From Streptomyces sp. NBC_01471 (GTDB taxonomy: Bacteria > Actinomycetota > Actinomycetes > Streptomycetales > Streptomycetaceae): a stretch of 64,000 nt of DNA. Numbering within the stretch: the first letter of the stretch is position 1; each line of letters begins with the position of its first letter. The DNA lies in assembly GCF_041438865.1 (NCBI RefSeq), contig NZ_CP109451.1, forward strand, positions 186,001 to 250,000, given 5' to 3'. The notes under the pieces were generated by a model that saw nothing but the letters and a program-made list of their open reading frames with translations, was not told the origin of the DNA and ran no database searches. Both the position numbers and the translations under genes were made by a program. Below are positions 9,001-16,093 of the stretch, piece after piece.

Positions 9001-11349
9001 GTGCCGCACCCCGGCGCCGGCGCCGGGGTGAGCGTCGGAAGCCGACGAACGCGCCGCGCCGTGGCCGGCCGGCTTCTGGTTCGGCACAGGTCCGTGTTCG
9101 GCGGTGCCCGTGGGTAGTTCAGCGCTCGGCGACGGAGCCGTGGACACCCGAGGGCCGTCGCCGGCGTGCGTGCCGTCGTGCGAAGCGGCAGCGTGTTCTC
9201 CGGATCGCGCGGCACCATTCGACGGGGTGACAGTGCCCTTCGGATCCTCGGCACCACTGTGCGTGCCCGAGCCGGGGCGAGGCCCGGCGGCGCCCGGTTT
9301 CGGCTGTTCCGATCGCGTCAGCGTCACAGAGCCGTTGGCATTGCGCACCTCCGTGAATCCGCCAGTGCCGGAGTCGCCCCGTGAGTCGGACGGGCCCGGT
9401 ACGTGTTCATCGTGGGCGACGGTATGGATGTTGTTCCGGCCGCTCCCGAAGGAGCGCGGGAGTCCGGGCCCGGAACCACCGGACTCCCGTGGGGATCCCG
9501 CGGATGCGTCGAGTCGCTGGAACTTCTCCTCATGGAGAGCCTTGAGATGAGCGTTGGGGTGGCCGAAGGCCCCGCTGTCGCCGAGCCTGTTTCCCGACCC
9601 TGGAAAACGCTGCGCTTTCCCAGCCGGCCCACCCGACGGAACACCCCCACCAACATCCCCGAGCGTATGCACACCACCACGACCCAAACCCCCAGACCCC
9701 ACACCACCCCCACCCGAATCCGAACCCGGCCTAAAAGCAGACACACCCCCAACCCGACCCAACCGCTCACCATGAACAACCCCCAACCCAGAATTCAACC
9801 CACCACTCCCCCCACCACCAAGCCGCTTCCCCAACCCAGGAAAACGCTCCGCCTCCCCACCCGAACCACCCGACGAAACACCCCCACCAACATCCCCGAA
9901 CGTATGCACACCACCACGACCCAAACCCCCAGACCCCACACCACCCCCACCCGAATCCGAACCCGGCCTAAAAGCAGACACACCCCCAACCCGACCCAAC
10001 CGCTCACCATGAACAACCCCCAACCCAGAATTCAACCCACCACTCCCCCCACCAGCACTGCCAAGGCGCTCACTCGACCCACGCAGCCCGGACGCACCGT
10101 CAGTACCCGGGCCCGTACGCGTACCGGCTCCGGCGCGGCCGGCCCCACCGGCCGCATGTCCCTCCGCCGGGGGTGCACCGGCCGCCCCGCGTCCGGGCCC
10201 GGGACCGCGCGGCGCCGCACCGGTCGGTGCGGCAGCCCCATCGGAGCGCCCCAGCGCCGGAGGCGCACTCGCCTTCGCCCCGCCTGACACGCCGCCGGGC
10301 GCGGCATCGCCGGGGCGGCCGGTCGCGGGGGGTGTGGAGACCCGGGCGCCTCCCCCGGGGGTACGGGGATTGACAGGGGCGCTGCTGCGCGGCGGGTCGG
10401 CGACGGCCTTGGACGCCGGCAGCGCTCCGGGGGTGCTCTCGGGGGCGATGCGGCCCCCCACGCCGGAGTCCGGGTGCAGATCGGCTGGAGTGACGGGCCT
10501 GCCGTCGACCTTGATGGTGCCCAGCCCGGAGGCGCCGTCGGCCCGGGGAGGCGCCGGGAGGTTCACGGAAGCGCCGCCCCCGCCCACGGTCCTGGGGTTG
10601 AACCCGGCCTCACCCCCGACGTCCGGGAGCCCTCCCAGCTTGCCGTTGCCTACCTTGTTGCCGGGGCCGGGGAACTTGCTGGAGCCCTTGTACGGGTTCC
10701 CGCCCAGGTGCCCGCCGAAGGCGCCCCCGAAGGCGCCCCCGGCCGCCCCGGCGAAGCCCATGCTGATGCCTTCGGCCTTCCAGTCCACGTTGAAGCCCGA
10801 ATCGGTGATGGCGCCGGCGATCGCGTTGCCGAGCATGTCCTCCCCGAGCTGGACCGCGGCCGCCGCTGCGGCGGAAGCAGCGGCGAAGCTGATGGATCCC
10901 GCGATGCTGCCCATCTTGGACAGGACACTCGCGATCGAAGTCATCAGCCAGTCGACGAGTTCACCTACGAACTTGATCACGTTGGCCAGGAGCGCACCGA
11001 TACCCGGCAGGACGAGCGAGAAGATCGAGCTGAAGATCTCAGCCAGGAACGCCGTCAGCATCTGCTTCTCGATCTGCTTCTCGGCGGACACCAACTGGTC
11101 GGCGTAATTGTTGATCGCCTCGCCGATCTTCCAGCAGGCATCGGCGTTGGGCGCCACCGCGTTGTAGACACTCGCGCTGGTCCGCACAGCGGCCACTGAG
11201 GCGTCACCCGTCCACGCGGTCGTCATGGCTGACCGCGTCACCGCCTGGTACTGCTCGTAGAGGGTGTCGCCGAGAGCGACCCACGCGTTGCCGAGGTCGT
11301 AGATGGGACCGACATCGACACCCAGGTTGGGCAGGTTCTGGCTCGACAC
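1..11349 (-). CDS. giant type VII secretion-associated polymorphic-toxin-like protein (3' end outside window)
   Basis: The frame starting at GTG 11349 (GGAG seven bases upstream) stays open to the left edge, at least 3,783 codons. Order of parts: helical WXG100-like head (residues 1-100), a hydrophobic Ala-rich helix (about 100-175), a Gly/Ser/Pro-rich linker with a 79-residue tandem repeat (about 430-585), Ala-rich regions, a ~280-residue module (about 1240-1520), a zincin-like domain with HEIAH at 1733-1737 and a downstream EYEFFAQ that could give the third zinc ligand (about 1787), a second near-identical copy of the module (about 1900-2180), then more than 1,400 residues I do not recognise. 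The repeated module has LYRKM and FFSTSLSHTSAF, which faintly resemble ADP-ribosyltransferase Arg and STS motifs. It lies directly upstream of eccC in transcription order reversed, so it is probably a secreted effector. Toxin activity is inference. Long plus-strand frames here are shadows. Confidence 0.85.
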   Translation of the reverse strand, partial: MSSQNLPNLGVDVGPIYDLGNAWVALGDTLYEQYQAVTRSAMTTAWTGDASVAAVRTSASVYNAVAPNADACWKIGEAINNYADQLVSAEKQIEKQMLTAFLAEIFSSIFSLVLPGIGALLANVIKFVGELVDWLMTSIASVLSKMGSIAGSISFAAASAAAAAAVQLGEDMLGNAIAGAITDSGFNVDWKAEGISMGFAGAAGGAFGGAFGGHLGGNPYKGSSKFPGPGNKVGNGKLGGLPDVGGEAGFNPRTVGGGGASVNLPAPPRADGASGLGTIKVDGRPVTPADLHPDSGVGGRIAPESTPGALPASKAVADPPRSSAPVNPRTPGGGARVSTPPATGRPGDAAPGGVSGGAKASAPPALGRSDGAAAPTGAAPRGPGPGRGAAGAPPAEGHAAGGAGRAGAGTRTGPGTDGASGLRGSSERLGSAGGGSGGLNSGLGVVHGERLGRVGGVSAFRPGSDSGGGGVGSGGLGRGGVHTFGDVGGGVSSGGSGGEAERFPGLGKRLGGGGSGGLNSGLGVVHGERLGRVGGVSAFRPGSDSGGGGVGSGGLGRGGVHTLGDVGGGVPSGGPAGKAQRFPGSGNRLGDSGAFGHPNAHLKALHEEKFQRLDASAGSPRESGGSGPGLPRSFGSGRNNIHTVAHDEHVPGPSDSRGDSGTGGFTEVRNANGSVTLTRSEQPKPGAAGPRPGSGTHSGAEDPKGTVTPSNGAARSGEHAAASHDGTHAGDGPRVSTAPSPSAELPTGTAEHGPVPNQKPAGHGAARSSASDAHPGAGAGVRHGAETLQPTGPRGQAVSESGLVNPPARYARSSGQEPGSAAASDAGRPGAIHRTDASGTGGNRQVSRAPNARSRGMDLTAAQQRLSAPDLTAEQRKEALDAADFYVRHRLEQVAPGMNPHGVVPRVHEVVTMVAAEYVRGHHLPAIGRAQQLIPGPVVSRPPTVDATPQAIEAARTARTPADALTAAAQHALNHSAAAAASPATADEASARMPTQNPAPTAPDQAGPEPAGAVTADRLTVQQRVTLTRHARYAETVPAGDSLFDALAAVAPGSSADAMTGTATAQSVRTALAELLETDLGRPPSSRVYWPRLDELLAEPGVTVTDALRGGAARIVREAGGDDAVLAAALALVTAQRAWGVAVMEPDGSLNTVSGTETDPKAALVRLPAAGGEHERWLPTRSVLDDEEPTAAVPADGRGTFRANFDAPGAPAPVRLRTRLDPTPRPLAEPLSPREPGGEWRGAPSGPATRLDAGVLAVYFRAYAGYLSGLEHLDFVTAYAEFAVAQRIVTQELAWDPRMQGPMSGFHRRLKDAVNAADMQPVRIAQGRSVRLYRKMSSVEAHQIMGARSPQAGLLQAMRYNASDQYRKFFSTSLSHTSAFSNVNASNSDVVLAFTVSWADYWGFVGKYGTPNQLAGAYNIQASALVHQELLRLGPLANFVHGQQVVDVVQNAEHHNIGIGHGNSREFARMLEGARYVMPDEVTAAVYNEQQVRAGIRQGFVAAQVERDVERLRQHAVQGAPLSGADALLALNAPTPDEGAPFVAGEGASPDSVEVVAAVEPPRSAAVVAELLALPADAVAEALEVVSPEHRRWLASHGPLVAGLRGMLSAREFARVAARLVVVVPGRTLRPASARSEAYAQVSRMLLDAEVAARLLSSGASVVVVPQDVPITRLTSFAYLHGRSDQFGRPVEAMRAGADADLTAVISEENLLGEETPVGPNAHYADGYSTATHEIAHLIHGVLDSVDREMISRAFARKRGLGGAAQWPDGPRLNQKGEETDNYSSVDEYEFFAQTSNAYVGTNHGVDVATGRPRNNGADWVRVHEPELVPLLERLFGPDPVTVHEAHANPVDETAADNARYEAFRTFTDLVEGTGRGATGEELEPVAGARGASGAGVGLRGAPSGPATRLDAGVLAVYFRAYAGYLSGLEHLDFVTAYAEFAATQRIVTQELAWDYRMQAQMSGFHGRLVEAVNAADMQPVRIAQGGSVRLYRKMSSVEAHQMMSAQSAQAGLLQAMRYNASDQYRKFFSTSLSHTSAFSNVNASNSDVVLAFTVSWADYWGFVAKYGTPNQQTGAYNIRMSALVHQELLRLGPLANFVHGQQVVDVVQNAEHHNIGIGHGNSREFARMLGGARYVMPDEVTVAVYNEQQVRAGIRQGFVAAQVERDVERLRQRAVRGAPLAEGDIRVSTGLAEGTEHPEAAGHDFGAEISDDRRGFGEACERAHSALRVVPSRAPAARPYPDARHDRPLAPLPADAAVDERPLPPLPPDAHERPLPASPALPAQKSPGAEQTQSSADVPSGRLAAGAAPTADDAIVDRWLTESALSWTRPRSAQLRRVDRELAAWQDSGRRDPDDLERNERELRAVADAIAAWRAAPGAHHDRRDAVDRLDALVSVERESVGRRAGQAGTASGEGPRRPDGTTGARRRRVRFAPDPDRDRTGAEATVARDDDGATASAQSPEGAPEPASDPAARSANGRWTEGDLDDRRPARVVRDIPGPAVQRGSVGFTDGSLLPAYLNGVAPLHPDGPGAGMRGGSYGHARITLRGVEQVVQEIGWQLRGLGQAERGPAGLLGRLEYALRLDAGSLTGPDGRLFAYRDARGRTQWIRVTARHYGKWERFADDGGAPVKYVSSHRGQLATGANKTVTSNVVVAPSTGLGPQGPLSGFGRVGLRFGRAVGTGYTMVEQLVNNAETRSQEGSHLYLDDVYYEVRPVAGTQDPSDPFDFAVRHGLTVRLMDSAALPQEPGRAPREMRLTPGSSYRMVHSEGFGPVDNMLDWAAHKAGVSPKDPAYRTLAGFFSARTMHRMAELMAHGPVPGPPLFADDARGTSLGSFLMERTVPGRAILLSETSAAEMRHFVQLTVRNELTRSKALSAGVFAAAGPSLDVLGFFDGAADLRAQFGPSADYGFAGERTANLGGTGAMKTLGRAKGIPTDLYLVDKTLYVRWTGDSEAVAFRTWSLDRMTRAEARRLAGWDDGTALRKRTGALPLPPHYLTRDHPPTLGMSRIEDFTFEDGSTVREVNGRPRTTLEAFTDQVLDAVARKYPGMVARLEDLGAPASTMWRTTDQYRTVLANTMTVIAALSRHTMAQNLQALTTVGHRIGLMEQVRFRRHYRYVWLTAELTDRRYEGTSDHTIRNYLLGGERMGQQSGSARTLQAGTELSMSVRDTTKSQATQAPVNSGTLQIGPRWMWRTRTTAGSGATLHDEPMGQPTGPSHLYSYRLSLSATSGGYGRVRGLYRQLSAGLLGLGHFVSREPSTDLVGGAAGAPLNGRVLMTAPSGHSPVREPGTGDTREDARTADRFREFSRSIRTEEMTTEEARALADGTASAVRTGADEDHDRLRRQPVQTVAALTDPALVRAAEATMAQATSRSWHFALVGVPAHDAMLRPFHPVFWSANLDQTSGPLGWRLSGLFGKGPYSGDWAAMAVRTRLRNLTVLGEPVTVYSERGVSADLEASGGITHSFQSSFGGAVTYTRFHDTGHTLTGGYGAVLRYARSRDATREVRRSVNRGLNLTHEGPQYLVTADLVTEIAASARWTAVGGLLRTRFPGGTPAGRRLELPSGYLGHLPEPSAYRLGLVRDGLEGVPEFDAQEWEIPRWLRDNFFGGYPVNSLDTSALQAPFLSELRRLGFGEDDLDKVRTALTPRAIRALLMEMADTGVTVPGRGSAVRRWRVSIGGRQMTVRIELTAREHRFEGLRHSLDIEESRSTTESVSHGRTTRQRTEAGFSLSEAVTVQRHDVSSAGPTLSDIGFSEQQIGATETTTRSALEFTLGTQGHAEY
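4811..5656 (-). repeat. long intragenic direct repeat, copy 1 (C-terminal copy)
   Basis: This ~846-bp stretch is nearly identical to 6788-7633, offset by exactly 1,977 bp (659 codons), so both copies are read in the same frame of the giant gene. Differences are scattered single bases. It is visibly less GC-rich than the flanks, with A- and T-ending codons that the neighbouring Streptomyces genes avoid. It encodes the module with LYRKM and FFSTSLSHTSAF. Confidence 0.9.
6788..7633 (-). repeat. long intragenic direct repeat, copy 2 (N-terminal copy)
   Basis: This is the partner of the repeat at 4811-5656. The zincin-like domain with HEIAH lies between the two copies, so the arrangement is module, metallopeptidase-like domain, module. 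The high identity against an AT-richer background suggests recent duplication or gene conversion of an acquired domain. Confidence 0.9.
9602..10053 (-). repeat. 237-bp in-frame tandem repeat, about two units
   Basis: The unit beginning ggaaaacgct recurs 237 bp later (9602 and 9839), which is 79 codons. It encodes a Gly/Ser-rich low-complexity segment with recurring motifs such as RFPG, GGVHTFGDVGGG and VVHGERLGR. The second unit stops matching near 10053. It probably forms a flexible or extended linker between the WXG head and the effector domains. Confidence 0.85.
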
Positions 11350-11437
11350 GCGAAATCTCCCTCTCGGCCGCCGGTCCCGGCGGCCTCTCGAACACGACAA
11401 CCCGCCCCGGACGCCCTTGGCGAGATGCGGACAGCCC

Positions 11438-14400
11438 TTAAGCCCCGTCCACCGGGTCTTCGACCAGCACCGACTGGAGAAGCACGGGCGGTCTGCGCCG
11501 CCGCACCAGCACGCCGCGACCGGGCGGCCGGGGCGCCGGCCTCTGGTCACCCAGCAGGACGCCCTCCTTCGGGTCGCCGGACAGCACCAGGCCGCCCGCG
11601 CCCAGTTCCCGCAGCCGGTTCAGCATCGGATCGGTCATGAGCGACCGGCCGGTGCCGCCCACCCGTCGAGCGAGCACGACGTGAAATCCCAGGTCGCGTG
11701 CCTGCGCGAGGAACTCGGCCAGCGGTGCGAGCGGTCCGCGCGACGACGGGTCGGCGACCAGGTCGTAGTCGTCGACGACGAGATACAGCTCGGGGCCGCT
11801 CCACCAGGAACGCTCGCGCAGCTTTCGCGCGCTGATGTCGGGCGGTGGCAGCCGTTCCTTGAGTTTGCCGGCCAGTTGGGCCGCGTAGGCGGCGGCAGAG
11901 TCCGCGTCGCCCGCCTGGGCTGCGAGGTACTCCTCCGCGACGGCGTCCATCAGGCTGCGCCGGTAGTCGACGACCAGGAAACGCACGTCGTTGGAGGACT
12001 GACGTGCGGTGAGACCTCTCATCCACATCCGCAGGAAGCTGGAGCGGCCGGACTCTCCCTCGCCCAGCACCATGAAGTGCGGGTCGCCGGCGCACAGGTC
12101 GAGACCCACCGGTGCGAGATCGGCCTCGCCGACACCGATGAGAACCTCGCTGTCCGGCACGGTGCGTTCCGGGTCGAGCAGTCCGCCGGCCGCGTCCAGG
12201 TCGGACGGCCGTACGAGCTCGGGCAGAACGCGCAAGGGAGGTGCGGGCTCCCCCTCCCAGTTCGCCGCCAGCCCCCCGATGATCGCTTCCTGGCTGCCGG
12301 TCGTGTCCCGGCTGTCCCGGAACGAGTCCATCCGGGGCAGCGCCGTGTGGAAGAGCAGCCCGGGCGCCACCACGCCGCGGCCGGGCACCGCGCCCAGCAG
12401 TGAGCGCGCGGCCTGGCGCTGGACCTCTGACTCCGCCGGGTCGTTCAGCCGCAACTCGATCCGGGACTGAATGGTGTCCCGCAGGTTCATCCGGATGTCG
12501 GCCCAGCGGTTCGCCGTCACCATGACGTGTATGCCGACGCCGAGGCCGCGGGACGCGATGTCGGTCAGTGCGGCGTCAGCGTCGTCGACCATGGTGCGGA
12601 CCGAACCCCAGTTGTCGACGACGAGGACGATGTCAGCGCCGCGGGTACCTGCCGGCAGGTCGCCCTCGTCCCGCAGCCGGCGGAAGTCCCCGGCCGCTCC
12701 CACACCCCACTCGCGGAAGAGACGCTCACGGTCCTCGACCAGCCGGCGCACCTCGGCCAGAGCGCGCCGCGTACGTTCCTCGTCGTGGCGGCCGGCGACT
12801 CCGGCGACATGCGGGGAGTGCTCGAAGGCGTGCAGTGTGCCACCGCCGTGGTCGAGGCAGTAGAACTGCAGCTCGTCCGGGGTGTGCGTGAGCATGGCGC
12901 TGATCAGAGCGGTCCGCAGCAGGGTGCTCTTGCCGCTCTGCGGAGCTCCGACCAGGGCGAGGTGCCCTTGCTTCCCGCCGAGGTCGAGAACCAGGGGGCT
13001 CTGTTCCTGCTGCGAGGGCAGATCGATCACGCCGATCGGGAACTGGAGCTGCCCGCACTTGGGCCACAGGGCCGCCGCGAGCCCCCGGCTCTTCCCCGGG
13101 TGTACGGGACCGATCAGGTTGTCGAGGGGGAACCGGGCCGGCAACGGGGGAAGCCAGACCTGGTGGGTGGCTTCCCCGAACCGCTTCAACTGCCCGACCG
13201 CGACCTCCATCTCGGTCGGACCGTCCAGGGCCGCCACCACCGGCAGGGATGACTCCTGCCCGGCCTCGTCCGGGTCGGGTGCGGTCCGCAGACCGAAGGG
13301 CGTGGGGTCGGTGGGCAGTACCGCGAGGGCGGCAGCCACCTCGTCGGGATGCTGGTAGGGGCCGGAGACGTGGGCGGCGCGGAACCGCTCGTACAGTGTC
13401 TCGTCGACCTTGAGGTAGGCGGAACCCGGTATGGACGGCAGCCGGTACGCATCGTCCGTGCCGATCACCGTCCGGCTCTCCGACGCACTGAAGGTCCGTA
13501 GGCAGATCCGGTACGAGAGGTGGGACTCAAGGCCTCTCAGACGGCCCTCCTCAAGCCTCTGGGTGGCCAGCAGCAGATGCATTCCGAGGCTGCGGCCGAC
13601 GCGGCCTATCTGCACGAACAGGTCGATGAAGTCGGAACGTTGGGAGAGGAGCTCGCCGAACTCGTCGACCACGACGAGCAGGTACGGGAGCGGCGCCAAC
13701 GGCTTGCCGTACACATCCTTGCCGCCGGCCGCGTGGCGGAGCTGATAGGCCCGCACCGAATCCAGGTTCCCGGCGTCCCGCAGCATCTGCTGGCGTCGCT
13801 GCTGCTCTCCGTGCAGGGCGGCACGCATCCGGTCGACCATGGCGAGATCGTCGGCCAGGTTGGTGATCAGCCCCGCGACATGCGGGAGTTCGGTCACACC
13901 GGCGAACGTGGCTCCCCCCTTGAAGTCGACCAGCACGAAACCGAGGTGCTCGGGCGAGTGGCGCATCGTCAGGCCGGTGACCAGGGCGCGCAGCAGTTCG
14001 CTCTTCCCGGAGCCGGTCGCGCCGACCACGAGTCCGTGCGGCCCGTATCCGCCCTGGGCCGACTCCTTGAGGTCCAGAACGAGTTCCTCACCGTGGCCGT
14101 CCACACCGATCGGCAGCCGCAGCAACTGTTCGTCGTCCGGCGCCAGCCACCTCGTACGCGGGTCGAGTTCGGCGAGGTCCGGACAGTCGAGCATGGCCGG
14201 CAGTGACACGGTGCGGGACAGCACCTGCTCACGCTCGCCGGACAGGCGCAACGGCGCCAGCGCACGCGCCAGCTGTTCCGACAGGATCCGGTCGGCGGAG
14301 TCGAGCGTGGCATCCTCGACCGGGCTGTGCAGCGCCGGGTGGGGGCCTTCCAGCGACAGGGCGCCGGAGGCCGCCACGCGCGCCCGTACATCGACCCGGC

Positions 14401-15496
14401 TCGGCTCCTCGTTCTCCTTCTCCACCAGGCACACGACATGAATGCCCAGGGCGGCGCCGGCTCCCTGGAGCAGCGAGGTCGCCAGCGACGACGACGCCCA
14501 GGCGGACGAGGGGCGGTAGTCGTCGAGAAGCACCACGAGGCGGCGTTCCGGGCCGGGGCGGCGCCGGGCGCCGAGACGCCCGGCCCGCTCCTGCCGTTCC
14601 GACTGGGCCCGCTCCAGTTCCCGTTCCAGGAAATCGGCCACGTCCTCCAGGCGCTCCGCCACGAGTGGCACCACACCCGCTTCACCGCGAGCGTCCGGCT
14701 CGTGCGTGTGCGGCAGCCATTTGGTCCACTCCCAGTGCCGGGCCGGCCCGCACACGACCAGCCGCACCTCGTCCGGAGCGTGCAGGACACCGAGTTGGCC
14801 GAGCAGCGCACGGGCCGCCTGCCGTGTGCGGTCGGTGGGTCCCAGGAGGCTCAGCACACCGGCTTGCGACAGGTCGACCCAGGCGGTCTGGCGGTCCACC
14901 CGTGTGTGCCGGCGCACCAGTTCCTCCGCGGCCCGGCGGGCCTTCGGCTCGTACTCGACGGTGGGGTCAGTACGCCGGCCGAGCGACAACCGGACCGCGA
15001 GGGGACCCCAGCCGGTGCCCAGCCGGAGGCGGAGGAAGTCCTCGTCCGCCGGGCAGCGCTCCCACACCCGGCGGCGTCCCGTCGCCACTGCCCACAGCCG
15101 CTCCGGGCCGGGATGGAGCCATGCCGCCGCCACGCGCTGCCGGGCGGCGGCGGCGTAGGCCCTCTCACGGGTGTCGGCGAGGTACTCGAAGTAACGCTTG
15201 TTCTGACGCTCCTTGACCTTCCTGCTGTTCTTGCGTGTCTGCATGCGGACGGTGAAGGTGAGACCCACCGAGAGCACGACGAAGGCGACCCCGAGGACCA
15301 CCATCCACGTCTTTCCGTAAGTGACCATGTACGCGGCCATGCTGACGCTGCTCAGCAGGGGCAGGAGCAGCATCAGCCAGCCGGAGGCGCCGCCCCCGTT
15401 GTCGGGCGTCTGCGGTGGCGGCGACAGCGATACGTCCGACTCGGGGACCGTCGGCGGAAGGATGCGGGCCGGGCGGTGGAATGCGATCCGGCTCAT
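11438..15496 (-). CDS. eccC: type VII secretion ATPase EccC, fused EccCa/EccCb type
   Basis: This is the motor ATPase of the ESX/T7SS membrane complex. About 1,350 residues: short N-terminal region, two hydrophobic segments (about residues 40-90), then three FtsK/SpoIIIE ATPase domains. Walker A motifs are GATGSGKS (about 487), GAPQSGKST (about 852) and GEGESGRSS (about 1144); Walker B-like strands are LLVVVDEFGE, VLVVDNW and LYLVVDDYD. The third P-loop has Arg in place of the invariant Lys, so that domain is probably a substrate-binding pseudo-ATPase. I prefer ATG 15496 because MSRIAFHRPAR matches how EccC proteins usually start, though its ribosome site is poor; an in-frame GTG at 15559 is possible. 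It lies 109 bp downstream of a WXG protein gene. Confidence 0.95.
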   Translation of the reverse strand: MSRIAFHRPARILPPTVPESDVSLSPPPQTPDNGGGASGWLMLLLPLLSSVSMAAYMVTYGKTWMVVLGVAFVVLSVGLTFTVRMQTRKNSRKVKERQNKRYFEYLADTRERAYAAAARQRVAAAWLHPGPERLWAVATGRRRVWERCPADEDFLRLRLGTGWGPLAVRLSLGRRTDPTVEYEPKARRAAEELVRRHTRVDRQTAWVDLSQAGVLSLLGPTDRTRQAARALLGQLGVLHAPDEVRLVVCGPARHWEWTKWLPHTHEPDARGEAGVVPLVAERLEDVADFLERELERAQSERQERAGRLGARRRPGPERRLVVLLDDYRPSSAWASSSLATSLLQGAGAALGIHVVCLVEKENEEPSRVDVRARVAASGALSLEGPHPALHSPVEDATLDSADRILSEQLARALAPLRLSGEREQVLSRTVSLPAMLDCPDLAELDPRTRWLAPDDEQLLRLPIGVDGHGEELVLDLKESAQGGYGPHGLVVGATGSGKSELLRALVTGLTMRHSPEHLGFVLVDFKGGATFAGVTELPHVAGLITNLADDLAMVDRMRAALHGEQQRRQQMLRDAGNLDSVRAYQLRHAAGGKDVYGKPLAPLPYLLVVVDEFGELLSQRSDFIDLFVQIGRVGRSLGMHLLLATQRLEEGRLRGLESHLSYRICLRTFSASESRTVIGTDDAYRLPSIPGSAYLKVDETLYERFRAAHVSGPYQHPDEVAAALAVLPTDPTPFGLRTAPDPDEAGQESSLPVVAALDGPTEMEVAVGQLKRFGEATHQVWLPPLPARFPLDNLIGPVHPGKSRGLAAALWPKCGQLQFPIGVIDLPSQQEQSPLVLDLGGKQGHLALVGAPQSGKSTLLRTALISAMLTHTPDELQFYCLDHGGGTLHAFEHSPHVAGVAGRHDEERTRRALAEVRRLVEDRERLFREWGVGAAGDFRRLRDEGDLPAGTRGADIVLVVDNWGSVRTMVDDADAALTDIASRGLGVGIHVMVTANRWADIRMNLRDTIQSRIELRLNDPAESEVQRQAARSLLGAVPGRGVVAPGLLFHTALPRMDSFRDSRDTTGSQEAIIGGLAANWEGEPAPPLRVLPELVRPSDLDAAGGLLDPERTVPDSEVLIGVGEADLAPVGLDLCAGDPHFMVLGEGESGRSSFLRMWMRGLTARQSSNDVRFLVVDYRRSLMDAVAEEYLAAQAGDADSAAAYAAQLAGKLKERLPPPDISARKLRERSWWSGPELYLVVDDYDLVADPSSRGPLAPLAEFLAQARDLGFHVVLARRVGGTGRSLMTDPMLNRLRELGAGGLVLSGDPKEGVLLGDQRPAPRPPGRGVLVRRRRPPVLLQSVLVEDPVDGA

Positions 15497-15605
15497 CAGG
15501 AACGGCCCGCCCGGGGCCGTCCGGCGTTGTCCGGAGGGAAGGTGGGGCTCACGCCGCACTGCCTTTCTGCTTCGTACGCGGGCGCTCCGGCCCGTCCTCG
15601 GCGTG

Positions 15606-16064
15606 TCACCAGGTTTCGGTGATGGCCGTCTTGGTGCCGTCCTGCCTGGATCCGGTCGCCCAGGAGACGATGCTGCCCGCCGCTGTCTCGCCCGCGGACG
15701 CTCCGCCGGAGACCGCCGAGGTCAACTGGTCGAACATCTTCACGAGCGCCTCCTCCGCTCCGTCGTAGGCGTAGCAGGCGGACTGCGCCCCGGCGGCCAT
15801 CGCGTTGAGCGCGCCTGACATCTGGTCCTTCTCCGTACCGAACAGTTCGGCCATGACGTGGTTCCAGCGGCGAATGAAGTCCTGTACCTCGTCGGATGTC
15901 TTGCCCGCCCAGCCGAGCTTGAGGTGGAACATGGCGTCGACGATGCGCTGCACGCTCTGCGAGATCTCGTCGACGTGGTGGTGCAGGCTCCGCGCGTGGA
16001 CGTTCAGCTCATGCGGATCCACGGCGATGAGGGCACTGTCGTAGTCGGTGCTGCGCTCTGCCAT
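15606..16064 (-). CDS. large WXG100-superfamily protein
   Basis: 152 residues, longer than the usual ~100 of the family. The helix-turn-helix hairpin carries LGWAGKTSDE (a WxG turn) near residue 52, followed by a second helix and a ~50-residue Ala/Gly/Ser-rich tail. AAGGAC lies seven to eight bases before ATG 16064. The gene sits between the lectin and eccC genes on the same strand and is probably co-transcribed with eccC. By family it should be a small secreted substrate or partner of the T7SS; the tail may carry the export signal, but I do not see a clear YxxxD/E. Confidence 0.85.
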   Translation of the reverse strand: MAERSTDYDSALIAVDPHELNVHARSLHHHVDEISQSVQRIVDAMFHLKLGWAGKTSDEVQDFIRRWNHVMAELFGTEKDQMSGALNAMAAGAQSACYAYDGAEEALVKMFDQLTSAVSGGASAGETAAGSIVSWATGSRQDGTKTAITETW

Positions 16065-16093
16065 CGGTGTCGTCCTTGGTCAGGTGGCAGGTG

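Noticed and set aside
6130..9117. 995-codon plus-strand open frame
   Set aside because: It is the same kind of antisense shadow; the minus-strand frame carries the HEIAH domain and the repeated modules here.
9602..10053. CRISPR-like repeats
   Set aside because: The unit is 237 bp, occurs about twice and is in frame with a coding sequence; there are no short spacers.
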